This document shows positions 45,616 through 58,900 of a stretch of DNA of 60,000 bases, in pieces. The position numbers were made by a program, and so were the translations under genes. How positions within the stretch are numbered: position 1 is the first letter of the stretch; each line of letters begins with the position of its first letter. The stretch comes from Nematostella vectensis (Eukaryota; Cnidaria; Anthozoa; Actiniaria; Edwardsiidae). The notes beneath the pieces are model-generated. The model saw nothing but the letters and a program-made list of their open reading frames with translations. It made no database searches and was not told the DNA's origin. Location: the NCBI RefSeq assembly GCF_932526225.1, contig NC_064048.1:4660437-4720436 (forward strand), read 5' to 3'.

Positions 45616-47341
45616 AATTTCAGGTGTGTGTGTTTCCTTAGGAGGTACTTACCCTTAGACAGTGTAGCGGTGCATGATCGCACTCCTCCGTCATGTTGTC
45701 TGGAGGGAATTCCCGGTGAAGTTTGCTAAGCTGGCATTTTTCACACTTCATTTTACCCAGCGCCTACGATAGCAAATGGTAAGGCTGAAAAAATATAATA
45801 TAAAAGCAAAAATTTAGATTTAAATCCGCACTATTGTAATTTTACTTCTAAGGGAGTGTTCATTAAAGACACTGAGGGGAGGGGGGGGGGGGGAGGGAGG
45901 GAAGATATTGAGGGGGGGGGCTCCGAAAATTTTTAACCACCAAAAGAGGGGGCTCTGAAAAAAATGTCCTCTAAGGGAAAGAGAAATAAAATTTTGGGGT
46001 TCTATAAGGGGGGGGGGGGGGCACCGAAATAAATGTTTACAATGAAAGGGGGGCTTTGTTATTTTAAGCTGTCTTGAGTAAAAACCTTCCCTTCCCCCCC
46101 TCGGTGTAATTAATGAACACTCCCTAACTCTGACATAGCAGAAGTCAGTTTTGCTGGTCTTCTATAACCCCCCTTCGATTATTCAATTCGTATACGGAGT
46201 CTCAGGTGACGTACTTGAGTATTACAAAAATAATTCGTGAAAGAGAATCCAAAACACAGTATTAACTAAATTAGTTCCCTATACACCCGACAACGGTGAT
46301 TCCAGGGAGCGACTAAGCGAAGCAAGAGCATGCAGATGAAAGCATTTGCAAACATTCAATTCTCAGTAAAAGTTTACGCGGAAATGCACTGAGACGAATG
46401 CACTTTATGTGATGATAAGCATTTCCATATATGGAGTTGTTTGTAGATCTTATCAAATTCGGGGAAATGTTATTCTCGCAGAGTCATTTCGCCCGTGGCT
46501 AGAGAACAATGAAGACTGCAAAAGTTTCGGTAAGTTTTTCAAGATTTACGGAAAGCTAAATACTTTATTTTGGTCTACTAGTATCTGTCGATAGAAGGGG
46601 TGTAAACCTTGTTTTATATTTATAAATCTTACGTGTAGCGAAATGATTGTTCACCCTTGACCATTTATTCGTTTGGAAATCGTTTTTAACTTCAGCATGA
46701 ATCAGGGCTTGCTCAAGCCTCGATCAATCAAACGGTTATGTGAGCTGATGAGAGTCGATGGGAGTTCAGCTCTTTCTAGCTCTTCTTTCAAAGTTGGTGA
46801 GAGTGGTCAAACAACCAGCCCATCTTGGTCTCATGTAGACAAGCGCGCTGCTCACATGTCCTTTCAAAGGAAAAACGAGTAGGGAAATGATTTAATTTGA
46901 CTTCAGGGTTAAAAACTAAATCGGGAATTATACGTTAAATTCCACTTTTTATGAAAACTGCTGACCGAAATATTATTATCATCTCCTATCATTCGCGCGA
47001 TCAAACGGCGCCAGCTCTCATTAAATCTCATGTCCAATTTGAACACCTTTCCTTTCTACGCCTAAAATACAAGGTAAATACGAGTAAAAATGCTTGTTCA
47101 GAGCACTGAATGTACTGGTTAAATTTCTTCTTAATTTTTTAAGAGTATAAGGGGTTCAATATTGAATAAATAAGCAGGGAAATTTCCCGTCCTCTGTTTA
47201 TAGCCCCCGGCGGACAGGGAACAGAGGGGAACAGAGCATTTGACCTTTTGAGCACATGCTACGGGGCGCAGTCTGCTTAGCAGCCGCTCTTAGTGTCACG
47301 CAACGCCTCATCCACTGCTTCCTTCGTCAAATCAGTGTACC
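45616..47341. repeat. Segmental duplication, distal copy (1.73 kb)
   Basis: Matches 42256-44107. It contains an identical 99-base RING exon at 45653-45751 with its ATG and donor. Confidence 0.9.
45653..45751 (-). CDS. Duplicate RING first exon (distal copy)
   Basis: Identical to 42293-42391 including start codon, zinc ligands and donor. It may serve as an alternative first exon of the TerD gene, or be unused. Confidence 0.5.
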
Positions 47342-48060
47342 GACATATGTTCTTTTGCTTACCTTATTATAAACGGTCCACATAAATTAACGCGAATTTG
47401 AAAAAATTGAAAAAGGTTTAGTGAGAAAAAAAAGTTAGAAACCCAATTTTAGCTATGGTTGCAAATCAGACAGCCTTTGTTACATCAATCGTATGCTAGA
47501 TCAAAGAAAACCCCCCGTGAGCCAACTAAAAGCTAATCAATGACAAGTAATTTCATACTTTTAAATAGAAGCCGAAGCTTTTAAAGATCAGAAAGGCGTA
47601 ATGCGCTATTACAATTGTTGTGTGTTGTTGTGAACAATATGCCATAAATTTTAGTGAAGGAAAGAACCTACGATCTTCAAGATTTCTAAGAAATTATCAT
47701 GTTAATGTGAATGATTTACGAAGCTGGCGATCTGCTTAGTAACTACGAGTAAAACAGCCTTCACAGCACTATTCAATACACGATTCGGTCGCATTTCAGA
47801 AGCTCTCTTCCACCATATCAACATTTTTAGTGCGTTTTATGAAAAAAAAATTAAAAGAATTCGGCTAGAAAAATTGCTCACGTTAAATTTTGAATTTTTT
47901 TATAGTTTGTGCTCAAGTACAGGCTTGGGTTTATTATCATTGAGCTAGGTAGAAAGCTTGATAAATTTTCTTATCCCGGTGATACGATGATTTACATTGG
48001 CGTTGCATGGAAACGAGGACGCCGGACAGTGGCTTATGTAAATCAGCATATGTTCCGTAG
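47342..48060. other. Intergenic sequence, no gene seen
   Basis: AT-rich. A block at 47999-48063 resembles 49359-49430. Confidence 0.45.
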
Positions 48061-48095
48061 ACTGATTATTAGTCTACATGCTTTGCCTTTCCAGC

Positions 48096-48268
48096 TTCGA
48101 TTTGGACTTTGGACCGCGTCTGTCTGTGGATACCAAGATTTGGGCTACCTTTGGCAGTCAGCGATACAAAAACGGCCATGATTTTTTGCACGTGCTCTGT
48201 GTTTACGATAATGTTGAAAGCTCTTTCTTCGATTTATACCACGATGGCGAAATCAAAGAATTATTTGG
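48096..48268 (+). other. Exon-like segment of unknown identity
   Basis: Preceded by TTTGCCTTTCCAG and followed by a GTAAGC donor. One frame reads FDLDFGPRLSVDTKIWATFG and then VESSFFDLYHDGEIKELFG. Its phase does not join the RNF213-like first exon, which has a stop just before its ATG. It could belong to an undetected gene or be a decayed exon. Confidence 0.25.
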
Positions 48269-48269
48269 T

Positions 48270-49780
48270 AAGCATGAAGACTTATGATCTGATGTTTTAC
48301 GGGGTTTGCTAATCATGGCTTTCAAAGTCGATAAAAGAACTTAAAGAACCAATTAACTTGAAGCGGATAATCAAACTAGCCCCTCACCTAAGGGCAAAGC
48401 GAAGGTATTCAAACACCCTAAATGCTATTGCCTGACGATTGTAAGGCTTTGCAACTGCAACTGAGCAAAATAACTTTAATAAGGGAAGACAAACCAATCA
48501 AATTCCTGAAATTGTAAATAATAACATTCAGTAGATCTCTGTGTTATTTGATGAGACTAGTGTATATAGGGAAATGTAAAATCACTCTAAATAATCTCAT
48601 TTCTCTGCCCTGGTTTTAATATCAGACATAATTTTTTTTTTATTTGATACTGGGTATGCAGTATTTTATATTTTGAGTCTATTTTTCCACAGCTATGTCC
48701 AGTCCAGAACTACTATGATTGCAAAACATTGCCCAAGAAATAAAAAAAAAAAAAGATTGCTACATTATTTTAAACCAAGACAAACACAGCCACGGTGTAG
48801 ACACAGAGATTGTTTTGAAATCAGTGGGCTCCAGTGAATACTGCAGTGCACTTACACGCAGAAGCTATTGTTAGGGAGAAGCAAGAGATCATAAATTCTG
48901 TATAGTTAACACATGAGCATCATTTCAGTAGCTTTTTTCATGGCCACCACTTAGACCCAAATAGCTTACTGGGTATGTACAGGCATGCAGCTTGGGGTGG
49001 GTACATGGGTTGTGCCCAGACTTCACCTTTCCCTTTCTAGACATAGACACAATTCCTTCAATTGAATAATTTCTTTTGTTTGATAAAATAAGACTACAAC
49101 CTATAAATTGTTGTTCCTTTTCTATTATAAAACAGAGAATAACCATGAAACAAAGGGTTAGTGTTCATCCAAGACAGTGGCTGAGAGAAAAGAGGGTCTT
49201 GTATAAATCTGGCATATGGAAATTGTTCTGCCCCACACAAATCTAAAAGAATATAGATTTAACCCTTGCAATTGAATGACCAACCGATCTATGAGTTCGA
49301 ACACTTCACTTCTCAACGATAAGTTTTGTAAATAGCCCGTGAAACGATGACCTAAAATTACATCGCATGGAATTGAGGACGCCCGATAGTGGATTATGCA
49401 AATGAGCATCTGTTCCGTAGACTGTATGTATTCGGCTCTTGCCTCGTCCCCAGGCGTCTTGGGACAGCCCTCTGTCAAACTTTCTCTGCGATAAGCGGTC
49501 CCCGACGCCTGGCAAAACACTAGGACTTATCTTTCCAAAAGGCGAAAATCGCGACTCAAACTGTTCAAATTCGAATATTACTATTAATCGGTTGGTATTT
49601 AAGAAACATATATCTCATTTTTGTGTGCGTCTTTCCTTTAATTGATGTACAGATGACGTCATAGCGTGCCGTGAACAAAAAAGTACACAACGAGACGCAC
49701 TCGAGATGCGTGACTGTTGTATAACATGGAAATTATTTGAAATATTTCAGAAACCGTCATTTGATAGCTTACCCGTGATT
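48270..49780. other. Intergenic region upstream of the RNF213-like gene
   Basis: No supported gene. The block at 49359-49430 contains an ATGCAAAT octamer. The promoter of the RNF213-like gene presumably lies in its distal part. Confidence 0.4.
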
Positions 49781-49824
49781 TTTCAAACAGGGTTGTTAAG
49801 AATCTCACCATGATCGAATTCTAA

Positions 49825-49971
49825 ATGGAAGAGAACAGTATACCACATGGATACGTTGAAGGGAAGATATCTGAGTGGGAGAACCAAGCGATGAATGTTG
49901 GTCACCAATCAGCAGATGGCGGCAGGCAGGATGTCCATCGTGACAACAAACCGCCAACGCATCATCAGGAA
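49825..49971 (+). CDS. RNF213: RNF213-like gene, first coding exon
   Basis: 49 codons, MEENSIPHGYVEGKISEW to PPTHHQE, with a GTAAGT donor. It is polar and probably disordered. An acceptor-like CAG at 49790 suggests an upstream non-coding exon. Confidence 0.7.
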
Positions 49972-52900
49972 GTAAGTCTGTGACGTCACTGGGCCATGTA
50001 ACTGATTTTCTGATGATGAAGGTCTCCCCCTCCTTAATACCACCACTACCGTCTTCGTAAACAGTTATCATTGAAACTTCCCCTTTTTTGTTGACCCTGA
50101 AGCTGAAACCTCCATCTTTCTCTTTCCCTTAGAATTTTCAGTATCTTTTTCATTTTAAACTTTTCAGGTGCTCAAGGCTGTCCTACATCTGTATGTTGAC
50201 CATGAAGTCGAAAGTGCAGAGGCTATATTCGAGAAGCCGATAGAAGAGCATAGAAATCTGACCCTCAAGTTATTCAATGCAGGCGGACTTGACAAGTATT
50301 GGAAATCAGAGGAGATCATTATCCCAAAAAAGGATTATGACAGGGTGCGATACAAGTTCATTGTAAAATACCAAAAGGGTGTCTTTGGTAAATTAACAAG
50401 TTTATTTGGCTTAGGTTCTAATGATAAAGTACATGAACGGATTTCCAGAAAACTGTACAAAAGTCCAGATCAGTTTTGCATCTTCGACCCTCACGGCCAC
50501 AATATTGACGCCATGAGTAACGGGCATTTCTTCTTTATCAAAATGCTTTACGACGAGACTAAATATATGAACACATCCTGGGAACTTTTGATAAAGTGTG
50601 AACATGTAGGATTCGGTTCATTATACTACGGCCAGAAGCAGCTTGACAAGTTCGCTGAGTGGCTGACAAAAGAGGTAGAACAGGGGTTATCTTACCACCA
50701 AAGTTGCTTAATTTGCGTCCTTTTATATCAGCTCGTCAGTAATCAATTTTATCGCTACAAACGAACAATCGTGTTATCCACCATAGTGAAGAAACGCACT
50801 GTCGATACAATTCTTGAGTCTCTTCAGTCTTGCCCAAAGGATTATCTTCCTGATTCCTCAATTGAGAGTCTGAAATGGGTTAGTAATAATCTTCATCGTG
50901 CAAGTTCTAAGACAACGAGACTTCATTATATCAACAATTTTCTAAGTACTCTCGGGGTAGACATCGTTCTGGATTTCTGCACTAGCCATGAAATGGAGAA
51001 AGAGACGGAGTTTGACAGTATAGTTTCAAGAATTCTTGAAAGGCTAGCTGTTTGCGAAGAAAAAAATGCTACTAAAATGTTTGCATACCTAATAGACAAG
51101 GCTCCTGCGCTTTCATCTTTGTGGAAACTTCATGTTGCTCTTCAAAGCAATGCAACGTCCTGCACTGACCTGTTCCTCAAAAAAATAAGAGAGCTTTTTG
51201 CATGGTACAAGAAACCCAACTTACTTGAAGTCGACTTTTGGCAACAAGTCCCTACTGGCCTGAAGGAAGCTCTTGCTGTCGAGTTCTGTCACCAGCTGGC
51301 TAGGCAAATGAAAGATTCGACTCGAAGGGCAGAGCAGAAAACGGATATAGTTATCACTTACCTGCTTGACAGAGATTTGCAGAAATTTGCAAAGGAGGAC
51401 GTGTACAAAGTGCTAGAGACACTAGCCGCATCAGTCTCCATTGAACATCAAAACGCAGCCCGCAACGTACTCAATCACCAAAACATAGCACAACTATGGG
51501 ACGCTATAGAAGAAGACAAACGTGAGAGGTTAGCAATCGCAATATTCGAAGGTTCAACAAGAAAAATGTCTGGGAAGTTACGCAAAGAAAAGGTGAACAT
51601 ATTGTTTGAGTGTCTAGCAGACATCTGCCAGATTGGCGTCTGGAAAAACGACGAGAAACTTCTGAGAACTCTTCGCAAGACGGCTTGCGTTAAAGCAAAA
51701 GATATGGGCCTGGATGCTGTAGTTGATGCTTACGAATCAATATCATCGCTCAAGGAAGCTGCAACATACATGAAACTGCTACGAAGCTTGGTAGCCGTGG
51801 AACAGGCGAGAGGTGATTCAGTGTCGCAGCTGTTGGGCATTGTTAGGAAATGTTTCCCTGACATTGATCGGTAAGTTGGCCTTAACTCGACGGTAACAAG
51901 TTTTGTTCATCTCTTGTTTACCTTGAGTAATGTTTAATAGATAAGGTGCGCCCTAGAGTGTAAGCCAATGCTGTGACAAGAGAACCCCGAAAACTCTGCG
52001 CTAACTTGACCTAACTCCTACTTCACTGGATAATATTTTTTTCAAAAGTTTATATTCAGTCGACCTGAACATAGATAAACAAGGTAACATTGCATGAGAA
52101 CAGTAAAAAGAATCAGATACAAAGACAATGTCATATATTTACTATATTCACACATAAATAGATTACTGGATTCATGCATAATGACTTTCTCTAAATCTGA
52201 AAACATTTGGTTATAAAAGGCAATTCATCGTATGGCTATGATTCTGGATAAAGTCGTCACGGCTTCCTTTGCTTTCGTTTAGTCATGTTAAAGAATACAT
52301 TTTTGAATAGATGAACGAAATGTATTTACCTTGTATCTATAAAACTGTTGAATCATGCTTTTTTGTTCATAACAGAGGTAGAGAAGAAATACTTCTTGCT
52401 CTTGTTTGTCAGTCGACGCTACTGCAGTCCAACAACGACACAAGCTGTGAAGCTGATGTTCTTCAGAAGATGATCGAGGCGTTTGACCTGTGGAAACTTG
52501 CCTTTGGAGCAAAAGGAGAGGTCGCGAGGCTGACTCGAGACGACAACTACCTCCGTGCAAAGAGGGCTGTGAAATGGTTTGCAAACACTACTGCTGATGG
52601 GACGTTGCCATTTGGATTCCTCGAGAAACTAGACAAGAGCAAATTGATTGAGTTTTGCTGTTTGACAGAATGCGATCCTGGGGGAGGAAACGAAAAGGAC
52701 CTTTCACTGCGGAGTAGGTGGTCGAAGCGTGTGCATTCCTTGATTGACGAGAAGACGAGTGTGAAGGAAAAGCTTCGCAAACTAAACAGAATTTTAAACG
52801 ATGTCTTCAAGACTGCCAGCTTCTTGAAGTTGGAACTTCGAGACAAAATTACAATCTTGGAAGAGCTAAGCGTAAGAGGAAAAACTCTAGATCGTACAAC

Positions 52901-55900
52901 TTATGCAGAGGCGCTTGATTCGGCCTACTGGGGTCCACTTGGAAGTATAATTAACTGCGTAGAAGGCGTCGACAAGTTCTGCGATTTGAACATTTTCGCA
53001 AATTGTATGTCAGCGAGTCTCCATGAATTTTTTAAGAAAAAAGACCACTCAACAGAAGATAAAGATGACACCATGAGCACAGCCGAGTTGTTGTCCATCA
53101 TGACTGATCACGTCCTCCCCTATTTCAAGACATTCGTGCCGAAGATTCTAGCACCTGATGGAAGCATCACAGTTGGTGAGATGGACCAGGTTTTAAGGGG
53201 AATCGATGATGTGGAAGGCGAGCTTCAACGGGCATGCAGAGTGCTTGATATTGACGTAATACCAGGGCCAACAAAGGGGATGATTGCCAGTTACAAAAAT
53301 TTCCCCGACACTAAGAGTAAAGTGGAATCTGTGGTTGAAGTACTTCGTACATTTGAACTCTGCAACGACTCAGAAATGATTACCGCTCTAAACGCCTTTG
53401 TGGAAGTGGCGAGTCCAGAGGTGACTTTGAAGTACCTCTTCGATTCAATCAACCAGAAGGACGTACAAATGGTAGACAAAACGATCACTGACGACTTGGC
53501 TGACATCATGAAAGAGCTAAGCGTCTCTAAAGAGCTCGTCGACTTTGTACGAAAGACAGCAAATGATGACATGGTGTATCTTATTGATGCCGTAGAAGAG
53601 CACTCCGACCAGTTAGTCCAAGCCTCGACAGTATCATACCTTATCGACGTCCATCGATTTGTCTGTGGACTAATCAAAAGCACGAACCCTGAGGAGTTTA
53701 TTCAGGCTATCGAAAGTAGCTACAACAACATCAAGACTGCTACAAAAGAACGGAAGAAAATAAGCAAGTCCACAGAAATGGCAGCCAAGGTTAAAGTGTG
53801 CGGACAGCACGTGCATAGCCTTCGAGGGCTACACGAAAGCCTAGAAAATCGCGGTGAGCTTACTAAGCAGATCATTGCCAACGCCGTTCGACGTGGTTGT
53901 TTCCAAATAGAAATGAAGAGAGATGGTCCTTGTGAAGTGCTGCTTACGTATCCGCGTAGGGAGGGTGGAGACGAACGTGGAGAAAAATATATGGTTGACT
54001 TGCACGACCTTCGAAGCAGGGCTCTTCTTATCGTCAACGCCGACAAAGGAACCGATGATGGCCACATGGAGAGGCAAGGGGAAGTTGTTACTCCAGAAGA
54101 ACTATCTCAATTTATTGAGCAGGTCGATCTTGTAACGGAAGTGAGCAGAAAGTATGAACTTTTGCGCGATTCGGGGTTGCCAACATTCCAGAAAAAACAC
54201 TGGAAGAAACTAACGTCGCTTGAAGATATTCAAAAACTCGAAAAAGCTCTTGAAGCTGAACTCATGCAATGGAACGCGATTCTGAGTAAGGCACGGGGAA
54301 AACACTTTTTCCTGAATTTTTTCCATGCCAGCCAGATTTGGAATTTGAAGCAGTTTTTCACAAGTAAAAGCGGCCCTGCAACAACTGAAAAAAGAGTTGC
54401 ATTCAACATGCTTAGGCTGATAGACCCTCGGTTAGAGTACAATGAGATGGACGGGCTTAAAGATATGTACAAAGCACCAAAGAAAAACGACACAGAAGCC
54501 GAACTGTGTGCAATCGGCGAGGCATTAGGAAGCATCTTCGAAAAACATTCTCCCGTTGAAGAAAAAGTCACAGTTTCAAGCATGTCTGAAGGAAATGTTG
54601 AACCAGGGAAAGTCTTTGTTGCTGTTCTAGAGCCAGAGAGCAAGCAGACCATCCACGTTATCATGTCTCTATTCCAGAACACCACAGCTTCGTTGCCAAA
54701 GCCAAGCCAAGTGTTATTTTGTCATCCTGAGACCACATGGGAAGAAGTAGAGCTACTATTACTTCGAGCATTCGAAGCAAGCTCCCATAACCGTCTTAGT
54801 GAACTTCACTGCATTGCCAACGTGCAGGGTCTTCCTAACGATTTGCAGTTTGACTTGGTCGATACGATTAAAAAATTCACAGCCTCAAGCAAAGGATCGT
54901 TTCGTCTTGCAGTTGTTTGTTGCGGTGGGGCTCATAATCATTTTGCTGATGAGTTTGCAGACAATGTCCACCATTTGGGAGGAATGGCTGACGCTGATAT
55001 CAGACAAGTCCTGGCCGAGCAGCGACCACAGGTCTATCTTGTGACCTCAGAGCTTCCTGGACAAGGAAAAACAGAGACTATCCACACTGATGCTGCATTG
55101 AAACGTAGAAAAGTTTACACAGTTCCCATCAGCGGACCAATGTCACGTTCAAAGATCGTTAATCTTTTGTGTAAATGTTGCTTTAAGCCGTTTCACGCAA
55201 TCCATTTCAGCATTGGTGCCGTCGACGATCCACAGGAGCTGGACATCTTGTTGTTTGAGCTAATTGTAGTTGGCTCGTTGGCTGCAGGAACCAAACTGTT
55301 CCAGTTACCCATTGACGCTATTTATATTGAGATTTCAAACACGCTAGGTCATTCGCTGCGTGATTCCTTGCCCGTTACAAAGTGTTTTAAGCGTCTGGAA
55401 GGAAGGTGGGAAGAGTACAAGAATACCATCACGAGTAACGAAATCACAAGTCCTATCCAAGTAGTGTGCCATTATCTTTTAGCTCGAGAGAAGGGAACGT
55501 TGGAAACAACCGAGCTACTGTTTAGCGGGCCTCAAAAGCTCAAGCCGCTGAGTGGAAAACAATGCATGCGACTTCTGGCGCAATATGTGGTACTGGGCAC
55601 TGATCCGTCCTTCAGTATTCTCGAGAACTTCTTAACTGTTCTTGCCGACCAGCTGATAAAGTTCACGCGAAGCCAGTTCTTCAAGCCTCAACATCTTTCA
55701 TCGATGTTTCAAAAGGGACAGGGGCATGACGTCAGAGTGAAAATGTTCGATGCGTTATTCCAAGTAGCACTTAGTTTCGCTGCACGCTCTGTTGCCACAT
55801 GCAAAGCCGTACAAGCTGAGGCGATCAGTGAGAAGCAAAGTCGGGATCACACTAAGACAAACCTCTTGGAAACCAAAGCGACAGCCGGGGACATGGTCGC

Positions 55901-58900
55901 TCGTGTCGAAAGCATGATAAAGTGGGCAGATAACGAAAACGTTGTCATCGTGTTCCATGGTTCGGGATCCGTAACAGCAATATACCGTGCAATCGAGAAA
56001 GTACCACAGTCAGTGAATGATCTCTTTCAAAGTCAGGCTGTGGAAGGCCCAGGACTCGAGGACTACAACAAGATGTCCCAAGAAGATCTTCAAGTCAGGC
56101 TCGAAAGGATCTGCAATATATCCAACAACAAGACGCAGACGGAAAGTAATGGATACGCGTTGACTCCCGACAATTTCATGAAGATGGCACTGATACTTCA
56201 GCGCATGCAAGCGGGCATCCCTATTATCATCATGGGCGAAACCGGATGCGGAAAGACCAGTCTTGTCAGATATCTTGCCGTAACTTGTGATGTGAAGTTC
56301 TACTACTTCCAATTTCACGCTGGCATCACCCAAGATCAGATAGTCAAGTTCATTCGCAAGAAAAACCAGGAAGCCAATAATCTGCAAAAGACAGGCAAGC
56401 CCGTTTGGGTTTTCCTTGATGAGATCAACACATGCGATCACCTTGGAACAATCAACGAGATCGTATGTCACAGAAATCTTCTTGGAACTCCGTTGGCATC
56501 AAACCTAGTCTTCATTGCAGCTTGTAATCCGTACAGGCTCCGTGACGAGGGGAAAATTCTGACTGCGGGGCTAGGCGGTAAAGCCGACACAGATGAAAAG
56601 TCAAGACTCGTGTATCGTGTCCAGCCCTTGCCCGAGACCATGATCGACTATGTTTGGGACTTTGGCTCCCTAGACGAGAAAGACGAAGAAGCGTACATTG
56701 GGAGAATGGTAGAGGGAGTGCTGAAAGGGAAGCACCGAAAGATGCTAGTCGAGTTGCTAGCTGCATCTCAGGCTTTTGTAAGGCTTGTGGAAAAGAACCC
56801 CTACTGTGTTAGCCTGCGTGATGTACGTAGAACATCAGTTCTGATCAACTGGTTTGCGGAAATGCTGGAAAAAAGAAAAGACCTTCCAGACAAGGAGGTG
56901 CCGCAAAATCTTAAGAAGTATTTTGAAGATTCCAGAAAGGTCGATGTAGACATGCGCGCAATAATCCTGTCTCTTGCGCACTGCTACGTCTCTCGTCTAC
57001 CTTCCACAGACATTCGAAAGAAGTATTGTGACAAGATGACTCAAATCTTTCAAACCGACAATTCATCATTTTCGGTAAATGCATTTCAGTCAGTGGTTCG
57101 CGCAGAGCAAGAGGATTATCTCCTTAGAATGGAGCTCCCAGAGGGAACTGCTCGAAACGCTGCACTGCGCGAGAACGTCTTTGTCATCCTCGTGTGCATT
57201 CTGAACAGAATCCCTGTTTTCGTGGTAGGAAAGCCGGGTTGCAGCAAATCCTTGTCGATGCAAATCATCCGAAGCAATCTGCGTGGGAAGGACTCGAAAG
57301 ATCCATTCTTGAAGACTCTTCCGCAGCTGTTTGTGGTATCATTTCAAGGATCAGAGTCTTCTACATCTGATGGAATTGAGAAGGTGTTCGAAAAAGCGAA
57401 GAAGTACAAGAAAGCTGACAACGTGCTCCCGGTGGTGTTGCTCGACGAGATTGGTCTTGCTGAGGTGTCCAAGTTTAATCCCCTGAAAGTTCTCCATCGC
57501 CTTCTGGAGCATGGTGATGGAACGCTCCCTGATGTGGGTGTGGTCGGGATCTCCAACTGGGCACTTGATGCTGCGAAGATGAACAGAGCTGTTCATCTCT
57601 CGCGCCCCGAACCTGACGTAGAAGATCTTTTCCAAACTGGACTATCTCTGCGTGAAGCACAGGTTAGTCAAAATGAAAGGAGTAGGACTCGTTCTGGAAA
57701 GGCATATGATTCCTCTCAACAGTACGACAAGGATCAGATTCGAAGCTTAGCAGAAGCCTACTTCGACTACCAGAAGAATCAGAAGCAAGAGAACTTCCAC
57801 GGCCTGCGAGATTACTACTCGATGGTGAAGTGCATCGGCAACAGGAAGGACGCCGACGAATGCAATGCAATTCAGGTCGCTTTACAAAGAAATTTTGGCG
57901 GCCGTTCTCTTGGAACTGGAAAAATCCAGAGTGTGTTTCTGGAGAAACTAAAGAAACACCAGGTTGTAGGGGAAGAAACTAGTCTACCGGTGAAAGATTT
58001 GATCCGCGACAACCTTTACGACAAGACGGCTCGACACTTGATGGTCATCACTAACGGCGATTCAGCCATTGGAATTCTTGACAGCACCTTGGCCGATCTG
58101 AAGAAAGAGAAGATAACAATTTTTGGGAGTCGTTTTGAAGAGGATCTATCTGCTGATTACAACTATCGTGTATTAAGTCGGATCATTCTCTGTATGGAGC
58201 GAGATTGTGTGCTGATTCTCAGAGATCTGGAAAACATCTACGGTAGCCTGTATGACATGCTTAACCAGAATTACGTGGTTGTCGGGGGAAAGAAGAATTG
58301 TAGGGTCGCTCTAGGGCCATACAGCAATCCTATGTGCCAAGTACACGATGGTTTTCGGTGTATTGTTCTTGTTGACCAGTCTAAAGTAGATTACACAGAC
58401 CCACCTTTCCTAAACCGCTTTGAGAAGCAGTTGTTGAGATTTTCTGACGTCTTGTGCCCGGAGCAAGCATCAATCATCGAGGAACTGAAGAAGTGGACGA
58501 AAAACATATCCAATTGGGATGTCGAGGTGTCGTCTGAATACCAGTCTCAGGACGAGTCTAACGAGGTGTTTGCTGAATGCGACATGTTCGCAGGTTTTCA
58601 CGAGGACACTCTCCCTTCCCTTGTTTTGAAGATATCGGAAAACAATGACCTGCCGAGAGAAGAAATCGTTCGAAGCTGTAAGAACCACCTTATGGACGTG
58701 GCTTGTCCTGATGGTGTTCTGCGAAGTGAGAAGTCTAGACTCAATCATGAAAACGACGAAGAAGTAAGACATCTCTCAACAGAGTACTTCAACTCACCGC
58801 AACATCATGGTTTCAGGTATTACTTGGAGTGTAGCCTGAATACAGAGGAAGATGAGCAGTGCAAAGGAAGAAAGTTTCTAGTAATGACACACAGTAACAT

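Noticed and set aside
49158-49520. 120-codon minus-strand frame
   Set aside because: Overlaps a repeated non-coding block and has no family match; no neighbouring exon fits.
53291-58772. Several minus-strand frames of 100-160 codons
   Set aside because: All are antisense to the uninterrupted RNF213-like exon and have no domains.
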